Below are positions 38,692 to 45,926 of a DNA stretch of 64,000 nucleotides, piece by piece. The notes under the pieces are model-generated. The model was given only the letters and a program-made list of their open reading frames with translations, searched no databases and had not been told where the DNA came from. Each line of letters begins with the position of its first letter. The first letter of the stretch is position 1. Source of the stretch: a virus; IMG/VR virus record IMGVR_UViG_3300036719_002274, positions 97,046-161,045 of that record; one strand, 5' to 3'. Position numbers and translations under genes: made by a program.

Positions 38692-39753
38692 ATGAAAGTA
38701 TACAACACAGACAAACTACGAATTTGCAAAAGCGAAGATTATAACTACGTTTTTGACAAGACAAACGGATTCTTCGCTCGTTGGGGTAAAACGAAAGAAG
38801 ACGATCCTCAGTTCGCACCGATGCCTGAAATCCTTGATATCGAAGTGACTACCATTTGTTATGGTGTGCCACATATTGATAAAGAGGGTAAACCTACTCC
38901 CCGTATCCCTTGTAAATTCTGTTACAAGTCAAATACATCGAATGGTGTCAATATGCCTTTCTCCAATTTCAAGATCATCCTTGATAAGATGCCTTGGTTG
39001 CTTCAAGTAGCCTTTGGTGCTGATTCAGAGTGTTCTTCAAATCCTGATATCTGGAAAATGATGGGTTACTGCCGTGAGAAGGGTGTCGTGCCTAATATCA
39101 CTGTAGCTAATATTACTGACGAAACTGCTGACAATTTGAAGAAATATTGTGGGGCTGTTGCTGTCTCTCGTTATGATAATAAAAACCTCTGCTATGATTC
39201 TGTCAAGAAATTAACGGATCGTGGTATGGAACAGATTAATATTCACATTTTGGTGTCTGATAACACCTATGATATGGTTATGGAAACTCTTAAAGACCGA
39301 TTGACCGACAAGCGACTTGAAAAGCTTAATGCCATCGTACTCTTGAACTTGAAACAAAAAGGTCGTGGTGAGGCGTATAACACCCTTACTGATGATAAAT
39401 TCAAGGTGCTTGTAGACTTTGCGTTTGATAATAAGATTACTATTGGGTTTGATTCATGTGGTTGCAACAAGTTTCTACGTGTAATCAAGGATTATCCTAA
39501 TTTTAAAGAAATGGAAATGGTGTCGGAACCTTGTGAGTCAAGTTTATTCAGTTCGTACATTGATGCTAACGGAGATTTCTATCCTTGTAGCTTCTGTGAG
39601 GGACATTGCAAAGGTTGCTTGTCTTGGGAAACTGGTTTAAGCGTGTTGAAGGCTGATGATTTCCTCAAGGATATCTGGCATAATGAGAAGACAAAAATTT
39701 TTAGGGACGTACTTTTGAAAAATGGTCGTAATTGCCCTATGTATAATGTGTAA
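38692..39753 (+). CDS. radical SAM/SPASM-like enzyme, 353 aa
   Basis: The 4Fe-4S motif is expanded: Cys56 (TTICYG), then Cys74 and Cys77 (PCKFCYKS), i.e. C-x17-C-x2-C rather than C-x3-C-x2-C. The C-terminal third has an auxiliary cluster pattern: Cys256/Cys258 (DSCGCNK), Cys281 (SEPCESS), Cys299/302/306/309 (PCSFCEGHCKGC) and Cys348. SPASM-like enzymes modify peptides. ATG 38692 is preferred because the earlier frame start lies in the promoter. Immediately followed by five proteins with the same N-terminal tag, which are candidate substrates. Confidence 0.78.
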   Translation: MKVYNTDKLRICKSEDYNYVFDKTNGFFARWGKTKEDDPQFAPMPEILDIEVTTICYGVPHIDKEGKPTPRIPCKFCYKSNTSNGVNMPFSNFKIILDKMPWLLQVAFGADSECSSNPDIWKMMGYCREKGVVPNITVANITDETADNLKKYCGAVAVSRYDNKNLCYDSVKKLTDRGMEQINIHILVSDNTYDMVMETLKDRLTDKRLEKLNAIVLLNLKQKGRGEAYNTLTDDKFKVLVDFAFDNKITIGFDSCGCNKFLRVIKDYPNFKEMEMVSEPCESSLFSSYIDANGDFYPCSFCEGHCKGCLSWETGLSVLKADDFLKDIWHNEKTKIFRDVLLKNGRNCPMYNV

Positions 39754-39761
39754 GGAGTAGT

Positions 39762-40106
39762 ATGAAAATTCGAAGTGGATTTGTAAGTAATAGTTCAAGT
39801 AGTTCATTCATCGTACAGGCATGTGATGTAGAACGTGCTAAAAGTATGGGTTTAACACTCATTTCAGTTAAAACTCTTAAAGAGTATAATAAAAAGCTTA
39901 CAGAACTTGAAAACTCTAAAGCTGAGATTATGAAGGATGTGCCTAGTTTTCTTGGTGGTGGATATAATTATTATGGATCACAAATTGATATCTTAGGTAT
40001 TGATAATTTGGATGATGCAGATTTCATTTCGGAGCCGTATGACCGTGATGAGGCGTATAGAAGTGGTATGGATGATTATTTTAGCACATTTTTGAGTGAC
40101 TTGTAA
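39762..40106 (+). CDS. tag protein 1 (MKIRSGFVSNSSSSSF), 114 aa
   Basis: Starts 8 nt after the radical SAM stop with AAGGAGTAGT. Opens with the shared tag MKIRSGFVSNSSSSSFIV. The body is helical then Gly/Tyr-rich (LGGGYNYYGSQIDILG) and acidic. No resemblance to the other four bodies. Short, ribosomal, no signal peptide. Candidate substrate or partner of the radical SAM enzyme. Confidence 0.85.
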   Translation: MKIRSGFVSNSSSSSFIVQACDVERAKSMGLTLISVKTLKEYNKKLTELENSKAEIMKDVPSFLGGGYNYYGSQIDILGIDNLDDADFISEPYDRDEAYRSGMDDYFSTFLSDL

Positions 40107-40114
40107 GGAGATTT

Positions 40115-40924
40115 ATGAAAATTAGAAACGGATTTGTGAGTAACAGTAGTTCTAGTAGCTTTGTGGTAGTATTACCTAAAAAGCCTGAATACTGTCAACA
40201 AGTTTATGAAATGTTATTCAATAGTAAGAAAGAGATAATCAAAGAAGAGTATTTAGGTGAATTGGATACTCATCAAATTTCAGAACTCGTATATAGGGAT
40301 TTAGTCAATACTAAATTCAAGAGAGCTACGGTTCAAGAGGTTGCTGACTTATTTTCTGCACGTTATCATTATTGGATCAACGCTAATAGTCTCATGATGG
40401 ATAATAAGGTCGTTGATAAAGACGGTGGAACCTTTTACTGTGCATCCAATAATTTTTGGGGTACTGATAAGAAGTTATTAGAATTATACAAACAATCCGT
40501 TATCAAATGTGACAAAAACTCCAAAATGATTCAGAAACGTGCTAACGAAGTTGAAAAGAATGCACCGAATCGTGTTGAATATGCTTATAAAGACGGAAAG
40601 AATTATAAGGACGTACCTTATACTGATACCCAAATTAAAGCCTATAAGAAATACGAAAAAGAACTTGACTTTTATCAGAAAAATGATAAAGTTTACAAAG
40701 ATTTTATCAAATGGAGAGATAAGATTCATAGGTCTGATTGGGACTTGGAGCATAAATATCGCCATGCGTTAGCTAAAGTAGATGCCAAAGCATTTTTGAA
40801 GGCGTACAAGGGTAAGTTTGTATTCACTACATCTTATTCAGATAATGATGGTTCAATTGGAGCCTTGATGGAGCATGGAAATATTTTTAGAAATGTCGAG
40901 CATGAGCGTATTAGTATGCATTAA
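40115..40924 (+). CDS. tag protein 2 (MKIRNGFVSNSSSSSF), 269 aa
   Basis: The longest of the five. Tag at residues 1-16, then a Lys/Tyr-rich helical body (MIQKRANEVEKNAPNRVEY; KYEKELDFYQKNDKVY), ending ERISMH. Site AAGGAGATT. No catalytic motif seen. The tag differs in codons but not residues from its neighbours, suggesting selection on the peptide. Confidence 0.85.
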   Translation: MKIRNGFVSNSSSSSFVVVLPKKPEYCQQVYEMLFNSKKEIIKEEYLGELDTHQISELVYRDLVNTKFKRATVQEVADLFSARYHYWINANSLMMDNKVVDKDGGTFYCASNNFWGTDKKLLELYKQSVIKCDKNSKMIQKRANEVEKNAPNRVEYAYKDGKNYKDVPYTDTQIKAYKKYEKELDFYQKNDKVYKDFIKWRDKIHRSDWDLEHKYRHALAKVDAKAFLKAYKGKFVFTTSYSDNDGSIGALMEHGNIFRNVEHERISMH

Positions 40925-40935
40925 GAAAGGAAATT

Positions 40936-41235
40936 ATGAAAATTAGACAAGGATTTGTAAGTAACAGTTCTAGCAGTTCGTTCTGCATCTATGGTGCGTA
41001 CCTTGGTGAAGATCGTGATGAAGCAGAAGCTATTGAAGCGAAGATTGGTGAACTTGGATTAAAATTAGAGGTTCATTATGGGGAGTATACTCGATGTGTT
41101 GGACGCTCATGGTGTTCTATCGGAAATGATGAAACTGGTAAAGCATTCAAGGATGGTATTGATGAAGCTGTAACGAAACTTGGTCTTGATGCCAAAAAGA
41201 CCACTACAATCGAAGAGTCTTGGTATAACGGTTAA
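40936..41235 (+). CDS. tag protein 3 (MKIRQGFVSNSSSSSF), 99 aa
   Basis: Tag with Gln at position 5. Body is an alpha/beta domain with an acidic helix (GEDRDEAEAIEAKIGEL) and Cys/Trp-containing centre (YTRCVGRSWCSIGND). Site AAGAAAGGAAATT. Unlike its neighbours otherwise. Function unknown. Confidence 0.85.
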   Translation: MKIRQGFVSNSSSSSFCIYGAYLGEDRDEAEAIEAKIGELGLKLEVHYGEYTRCVGRSWCSIGNDETGKAFKDGIDEAVTKLGLDAKKTTTIEESWYNG

Positions 41236-41244
41236 GGAGAAATT

Positions 41245-41622
41245 ATGAAAATTAGAAACGGATTTGTGAGTAATAGTAGTTCAAGTAGTTTTTGTATCTT
41301 TGGTGTCGAGTTGACCGAAAAGGAATACAAAGCACTTATAGCAAAAGAAATTGCTGCAATGAAAGAAGAAGAGGGTGAAGATTTTGATGAAGAAAGTTGC
41401 GATATCCAAGATATGCTTTCAGAATGCGCCTATATTAAAAAGAATAAGTTAGATATAGTATCAACGTCCTTGGATGGTGTCAGTCTTTGTATTGGATTAG
41501 ATTTATCAGATTCTTCATTAAAAGGTGAAAAACTTATTATTGAACTTACCAGAATTCATAATATTTTAAATCGTGATTATTCCCATGAGGTAGAAATCTT
41601 TTCGGGTGAGACTTATAATTAA
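41245..41622 (+). CDS. tag protein 4 (MKIRNGFVSNSSSSSF), 125 aa
   Basis: Tag followed by CIFGVELTEKEYKAL, then an acidic helical domain (AAMKEEEGEDFDEES) and a beta half. Three cysteines follow the tag (C17, and CDIQDMLSECAY). Site AAGGAGAAATT. Function unknown. Confidence 0.85.
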   Translation: MKIRNGFVSNSSSSSFCIFGVELTEKEYKALIAKEIAAMKEEEGEDFDEESCDIQDMLSECAYIKKNKLDIVSTSLDGVSLCIGLDLSDSSLKGEKLIIELTRIHNILNRDYSHEVEIFSGETYN

Positions 41623-41631
41623 GGAATAAAT

Positions 41632-41964
41632 ATGAAAATTAGAAACGGTTTTGTAAGTAATAGTAGCAGTTCTTCATTTATTTGTTCAGTCTGTGGTGAA
41701 TCTGAAACATATTATGATGGGCTTGAAGAAGCGGGTGCAATACAGTGTGAAGGTCAATGGCATATTTTCCACGAGGATTGTGTCAAGAAATTTGATCTTG
41801 AATTTACGGAAGACCGTAATTATGGTAAATGTGTGACAAGAGCTAGTTGTCCTATTTGTAATCTTTCGGTTCTTCCAGACAGTGACGAGTTGACATTCTT
41901 ACGTGAAAAGTATAAGATGTCTAAAGATGAGATTCTAACAGAGTTACGTAAAACGAAAGGTTAA
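41632..41964 (+). CDS. tag protein 5 with zinc-finger body (MKIRNGFVSNSSSSSF), 110 aa
   Basis: Tag, then ICSVCGES, CEGQWHIFHEDCVKKF and ASCPICN: a CxxC/H/C/CxxC pattern like a small RING- or treble-clef-type zinc domain. Site AAGGAATAAAT. It ends the tag array; the DUF3307-like membrane protein follows 1 nt later. Confidence 0.85.
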   Translation: MKIRNGFVSNSSSSSFICSVCGESETYYDGLEEAGAIQCEGQWHIFHEDCVKKFDLEFTEDRNYGKCVTRASCPICNLSVLPDSDELTFLREKYKMSKDEILTELRKTKG

Positions 41965-41965
41965 T

Positions 41966-42310
41966 ATGAGTTTTGTACTAATCAGTTGGGTATTATTTCT
42001 ACATTTTGTATTTGACTTTATGTGTCAAACCGACAAGATGGCAATTAATAAGAGTAAGTCGTTTAAATGGCTTTTTACACATACCAGTGTATACAGTCTT
42101 ATGGCTTTTCTCGTGGGATTACCTTTTCCATTAGCTATAGGATTCTACTTATACCTCTTTGTTACTCATAGTATCATTGATGGTATCACCTCACGTATAA
42201 CTTCATACTTGTGGGTGAAAGAACAGCGTCATTGGTTCTTTGTAACGATTGGATTTGACCAGTGGTTGCATTATGTGACAATCTTCTGGTTCTTGAGTAA
42301 AGTCATATGA
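41966..42310 (+). CDS. DUF3307-like membrane protein, 114 aa
   Basis: Four hydrophobic helices with HFVFDFMCQTDKMA and KWLFTHTSVYSLMA, THSIIDGITS matching the DUF3307 pattern (HxxxDFxxQ, H..Y). Phage homologues exist in large genomes. A small integral inner-membrane protein of unknown job. It follows the tag array directly and may belong to that operon. Confidence 0.75.
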   Translation: MSFVLISWVLFLHFVFDFMCQTDKMAINKSKSFKWLFTHTSVYSLMAFLVGLPFPLAIGFYLYLFVTHSIIDGITSRITSYLWVKEQRHWFFVTIGFDQWLHYVTIFWFLSKVI

Positions 42311-42855
42311 ATAAAGTTGATGTAAAAAATTATATCGATCCATCTTGGGATGTTTCTGATATTGTAGTGGAAGCATCTCAAGAGTTGGTTGATAAATGGT
42401 TGCCTATGATGAATTATAGTTCTGATTCGTGGAGAAACTTTCATTTTACTGAACAAGATATTACATCACATAGAGATGAAACCAAATATTATGGTAACAA
42501 ATATAAATTACCATCTGTAGATTTAAAAGATAGATTAGAAGTTTCAAAAAATCTAGAATTTTTGGAGTTGGTATATAAAGCTAATTATAAAGAATGTGGA
42601 TTCACCTATAAAGTCCGATGGGCAGTGATGAATTATAGGGGAGATTGTACTAAACGACTACATACTGATGCAGAAGCGTATAAATTGAATGTTAAAGAAA
42701 CCATAGACTTAATTAATTATAATAAAAATTCGATCAACATAATATCTTCTGATATAGAGTACAAACAACGTGAATTGTTGCACACACAAGACGCATTAAA
42801 AAGATTTGAAGAAGCGTTAATTAGATTAAAAGAACAAGAAAAGGATTATGAATGA
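42307..42855 (+). CDS. hypothetical protein, 182 aa
   Basis: ATG overlaps the previous stop. An alpha-helical protein, the C-terminal third a strong coiled coil (DIEYKQRELLHTQDALKRF). No catalytic motif. Coupled to the P-loop gene. Function unknown. Confidence 0.72.
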   Translation: MNKVDVKNYIDPSWDVSDIVVEASQELVDKWLPMMNYSSDSWRNFHFTEQDITSHRDETKYYGNKYKLPSVDLKDRLEVSKNLEFLELVYKANYKECGFTYKVRWAVMNYRGDCTKRLHTDAEAYKLNVKETIDLINYNKNSINIISSDIEYKQRELLHTQDALKRFEEALIRLKEQEKDYE

Positions 42856-43388
42856 GTAAAACAATTGTAGTAAATTTATTTGCAGGTCCGGGAACTGGTA
42901 AATCAACCACTATGGCAGGTGTGTTCAGTGAGTTGAAATTGCGTGGCATTAACTGTGAAATGGCTCCTGAATTTGCCAAGGAAAAGGTTTGGGAAGGCTC
43001 ATTAGGCATCCTTGAGAACCAGATTTATATCTTTGGTAAGCAGTTACACGCTATTCATCGACTATTGGGAAAGGTTGATGTGATTATTACAGATTCACCC
43101 TTGCTATTATCATTGGTTTATGGTAAACATGAAACTGAAACTTTTAAGAAGTTTGTATTAGAGGTGTTTCATAGACAGAATAATGTCAACTATTTCTTGG
43201 AACGTAAAAAGGCTTACAATCCTTCTGGGCGATTACAGACAGAGGAACAAGCGAAGGGTATTGATCGTACTGTATATGATCTTTTAATGGCAAATGATGT
43301 ACCATTCTTTAAGATTCCAAGTTGTAAAGATTCTTTTAGTGTGATTGCTAACGATGTAGAAGAAATGATGAAGGTTCGACATGGATAA
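42852..43388 (+). CDS. P-loop nucleotide kinase-like protein, 178 aa
   Basis: Walker A FAGPGTGKSTTMAG, followed by LKLRGINCEMAPEFAKE and VIITDSPLLLSLVYG (Walker-B-like) and a lid (LERKKAYNPSGR). Such NadR/AAA_28-like P-loop proteins occur in many large phages, often annotated as thymidylate kinase or ATPase. Substrate undetermined; a small nucleoside or nucleotide is likely. Confidence 0.78.
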   Translation: MSKTIVVNLFAGPGTGKSTTMAGVFSELKLRGINCEMAPEFAKEKVWEGSLGILENQIYIFGKQLHAIHRLLGKVDVIITDSPLLLSLVYGKHETETFKKFVLEVFHRQNNVNYFLERKKAYNPSGRLQTEEQAKGIDRTVYDLLMANDVPFFKIPSCKDSFSVIANDVEEMMKVRHG

Positions 43389-43992
43389 TGATATAAATGT
43401 TATGAAAATCAAGCTTTTACACCCTGACGCAAAATGTCCAGTACAGGCGCATCCAAATTCAGACGCAGGTTATGATGTGTTTGCTATCGATGATGGTGTA
43501 GAAAAAATAGAGATTAGAAGGGAATATATAGCTGATAATCCAGTCGCCAACGTAAGAGAAATTTTCATATACAGAGAGTATCGTACTGGATTGGCTATAG
43601 AATTACCTATTGGTTATCATTGTGAATTATTTCCACGTTCATCTATTACTAAAATGGATTTAATGTTGAAAAATTCCATTGGATTAATTGATAATGAATA
43701 TCGTGGTGAATTGATATTCAGGTTTCACCAGTTTCCAATGGTAAATGGTACAAATTCTGTTTACAAAAAGGGTGATAGGATTGGTCAAATTGTCTTGAGA
43801 AAGACTATCCATATGCCTATAATGGTTGTCGATGAATTAAGCGATACGAGTCGTGGTACAGGTGGATTTGGTAGTAGTACAGGTGAATTCCATATCGTGG
43901 CAGGTGCTACAAACGTGGGTAAAAGTTGTTTTAAAAGTGAAGAAGTGAATCCGATTTATAAATCAATTGGTGTAGATACAAGGATGATATAA
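43381..43992 (+). CDS. dut: dUTPase, 203 aa
   Basis: All five dUTPase motifs: SDAGYDVFA (1), PRSSITK (2), IGLIDNEYRGEL (3), GDRIGQIVL (4), RGTGGFGSSTG (5). Length exceeds the common 150 aa because of an insert after motif 1 and a 30-residue C-terminal extension. Hydrolyses dUTP to dUMP. The extension contains GATNVGKS, which looks P-loop-like but is too close to the end to be a real site. Confidence 0.92.
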   Translation: MDNDINVMKIKLLHPDAKCPVQAHPNSDAGYDVFAIDDGVEKIEIRREYIADNPVANVREIFIYREYRTGLAIELPIGYHCELFPRSSITKMDLMLKNSIGLIDNEYRGELIFRFHQFPMVNGTNSVYKKGDRIGQIVLRKTIHMPIMVVDELSDTSRGTGGFGSSTGEFHIVAGATNVGKSCFKSEEVNPIYKSIGVDTRMI

Positions 43993-43994
43993 TT

Positions 43995-44513
43995 ATGAAA
44001 TACAAAAGTGAATTATTAGGTGCAACAGTTTATCCTGAATTAGATGTAATATTCTTCTACGGGGGAATCTTCTCACAATGGGCAGAATGTAAGTTCCATT
44101 GTACAGCATTAAACCTTGAAGTGAATTGTGCTGAACAAGCGATGATGCTTCATAAGGCAAAATTCTTTAAAGATCAGGAAATCTATGATGCCATTCTTGC
44201 AACAGATCATCCTAGAGATCAAAAGGCTTTAGGTCGTATGGTTAAGAATTTTGATCCTATGGCATGGGAAACGGTTGCATTTAATTATGTCAAAGATATC
44301 AATGTTGATAAATTTGGTCAAAATAAGGGATGGAAAGAATTGTTATTCTTGACTGATCCTTACCATTTGGTCGAAGCTTCTCCTACAGATAGAATTTGGG
44401 GTATTGGTATGGGTGAAGATAATCCAGATATTTTGAATGATACGAAATGGGGTAGAAACCTATTAGGTGAAGCTATTGTACAGGCTAGAGTAGAATTGAT
44501 GTTTCCATCCTAA
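43995..44513 (+). CDS. NADAR-domain protein, 172 aa
   Basis: Motifs FFYGGIFSQWAECKF, NCAEQAMMLHKAKFF and DQKALGRMVKNFDP match the NADAR (YbiA-like) family, which hydrolyses ADP-ribosyl-linked substrates or riboflavin intermediates. The glutamate in AEQAMM is the expected catalytic residue. With the macro and KptA genes it supports an ADP-ribose-processing theme. It converges on a minus-strand gene with 29 nt overlap. Confidence 0.85.
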   Translation: MKYKSELLGATVYPELDVIFFYGGIFSQWAECKFHCTALNLEVNCAEQAMMLHKAKFFKDQEIYDAILATDHPRDQKALGRMVKNFDPMAWETVAFNYVKDINVDKFGQNKGWKELLFLTDPYHLVEASPTDRIWGIGMGEDNPDILNDTKWGRNLLGEAIVQARVELMFPS

Positions 44514-44925
44514 GATTAAGATAATAATTAACAACTAAAAATTGTTTGTAATACTCAATGTCTTTTGGTGTAACACGGTTATAAGCAACCCACCCAAAGG
44601 CATTGAGTACTTGTGTCATAACTTGACGCTTACCCCAAGCAATATCATTACGCTTACAAAGATCGTACCAAACATCATTAGCCTTCATTACACCTACATA
44701 ATGGGTGCGATAAAGGATGTCATGTACAATTGCGGCAGGTAATATCTTACCATTAAAAGGTGTTTCGCCTATAATAGACCAAGCAAACCAAGGGATAGAT
44801 GCCCCATCAAAAATAAAACCACGCTTTATAGTAATTTTACCTATAATTGTATCAATAGTGTAATCAGTTAAAAGATAAGCTTCTTTTTCACTAATAAAAT
44901 AAATCTCTGGTGATGGCAAATTCAT
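44485..44925 (-). CDS. DUF1353-like protein, 146 aa
   Basis: Contains RGFIFDGASIPWFAW, AAIVHDILYRT and ANDVWYDLCKR, the signature of DUF1353, a small conserved phage protein found near lysis or tail genes. Histidine and aspartates suggest a hydrolase, function unproven. Ribosome site GAAAGG; overlaps the 3' end of NADAR. First of a minus-strand island. Confidence 0.8.
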   Translation of the reverse strand: MNLPSPEIYFISEKEAYLLTDYTIDTIIGKITIKRGFIFDGASIPWFAWSIIGETPFNGKILPAAIVHDILYRTHYVGVMKANDVWYDLCKRNDIAWGKRQVMTQVLNAFGWVAYNRVTPKDIEYYKQFLVVNYYLNLRMETSILL

Positions 44926-44942
44926 GATCCGTACCTTTCAAT

Positions 44943-44950
44943 TATTTATA
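44943..44950 (-). promoter_or_regulatory. TATAAATA late-promoter-like element
   Basis: The minus strand reads TATAAATA 17 nt before the ATG of the DUF1353-like gene, within the end of 44946. Identical to the T4 late -10 consensus. Needs sigma-55-like factor to be meaningful. Confidence 0.4.
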
Positions 44951-45272
44951 ACTGCTTCACAAAAAGTTTCAAAATAGTTATAACTTCTTCCATAGTAATG
45001 TAATGCTTAATAACCTTTTCTGACTTAATTACCTTAGTTTCAGTCCAATCCTTATGTAAATAATGCACCATCTCGTGTAAGAGTGTAGGGATTACATCAT
45101 AGAATGCTGCTAGTGTGATCGTTTCCTCGTCATAAAAGCCTGTAATGCCTTTTAAATGCTTCTTGAATACGAAGTCAGGCATATCATCTTTTGGTTGTTT
45201 TAAAGCCATTGTGATAGCCTTAATGAGGGTCTTAGCCTGTTTCTCTTTATCCTCTCGTGACTTAGCTTTCAT
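44946..45272 (-). CDS. zincin-like protein (HEMVHYLH), 108 aa
   Basis: LLHEMVHYLHKDW gives HExxH (His66, Glu67, His70) with a third histidine three residues on. A small metallopeptidase-like domain, in the SprT/WLM range. Substrate unknown. Site AAAGGG. It sits in the minus-strand island beside a zinc-ribbon gene. Confidence 0.75.
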   Translation of the reverse strand: MKAKSREDKEKQAKTLIKAITMALKQPKDDMPDFVFKKHLKGITGFYDEETITLAAFYDVIPTLLHEMVHYLHKDWTETKVIKSEKVIKHYITMEEVITILKLFVKQL

Positions 45273-45290
45273 AATAGCCCTTTATAAGGG

Positions 45291-45722
45291 TTAATGCAAA
45301 CTATCGTATACTTTACAGAATTCTTTGAAGGTCATTTTCTCCTTCAAGTTATAAATTTCTTTCATGTTAAAATTTTTATCGTATTGATCCTTGACAGTAC
45401 TGGATAAATGTGGTTTAGTGTCCTTTAAGAATTTTTGTACAACTGGTGGGATTTTCTTCAAAGTTAATGGGTCGTACTTATAGCTTTTATGCTTCTTAGC
45501 GTCATGAATCATTGGTTTGGTACATTCGGGACAGTCTAAGCCATAGAGAAAGGTTTTCATATACATTCTGATGATTTTTTTAAGATCAGGTGTATTATAA
45601 GGCCAAGTTTCTACTCGTGCATCAGCATCAAAGGTTATGCCACAATGTGGACAAGTTGTATCTGCAATCCAAGGCATTTCCTGGATCAATTCTAATTTTG
45701 TATATGGATTTAATATACGCAT
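45291..45722 (-). CDS. zinc-ribbon protein, 143 aa
   Basis: TCPHCGITF and later DCPECTKPM form two CxxC knuckles about 40 residues apart. The remainder is helical and lysine-rich. Ribosome site not obvious; a TAAATACT-type element lies just upstream. Likely nucleic-acid binding, function unknown. Confidence 0.72.
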   Translation of the reverse strand: MRILNPYTKLELIQEMPWIADTTCPHCGITFDADARVETWPYNTPDLKKIIRMYMKTFLYGLDCPECTKPMIHDAKKHKSYKYDPLTLKKIPPVVQKFLKDTKPHLSSTVKDQYDKNFNMKEIYNLKEKMTFKEFCKVYDSLH

Positions 45723-45730
45723 AAAAGTAT

Positions 45731-45871
45731 TTAGTATTTAAAGTTGGTGTTTTGGGGTATCGAATCACCCTTTAATAAATTTTCGTCTATAAATAGAGGT
45801 TGTAAATTACCCCAATGAAAAGCTAAAATTCTACCTGTATTATCATCCAATAAATCGTTCTTAACAAAGAA
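45731..45871 (-). pseudogene. remnant of an HNH homing endonuclease
   Basis: Minus-strand translation gives FHWGNLQPLFIDENLLKGDS, which aligns with FHYTNLQPLWAEENLSKSD at the end of the intact HNH gene at 51090. Only the last 40-45 residues remain and no start is present. A decayed mobile endonuclease. Confidence 0.7.
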
Positions 45872-45874
45872 AGA

Positions 45875-45906
45875 AAAAGAGTCAGAACGTTAATCCTGAC
45901 TCTTTT
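45875..45906 (-). terminator. bidirectional-type terminator hairpin
   Basis: AAAAGAGTCAG (45875-45885)/CTGACTCTTTT (45896-45906), a perfect 11-bp stem with a 10-nt loop, directly after the stop of the FN3 gene at 45927. The minus strand continues T-rich. Confidence 0.8.
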
Positions 45907-45926
45907 CTAATATCTATCAAGGTTTC

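Noticed and set aside
39762-41964. The tag array as a simple recent tandem duplication
   Set aside because: The tag codons differ between copies and the bodies are unrelated, so it is not simple duplication.
43900-43925. Possible P-loop GATNVGKS in the dUTPase tail
   Set aside because: It lies in the short C-terminal extension without any further ATPase motif.
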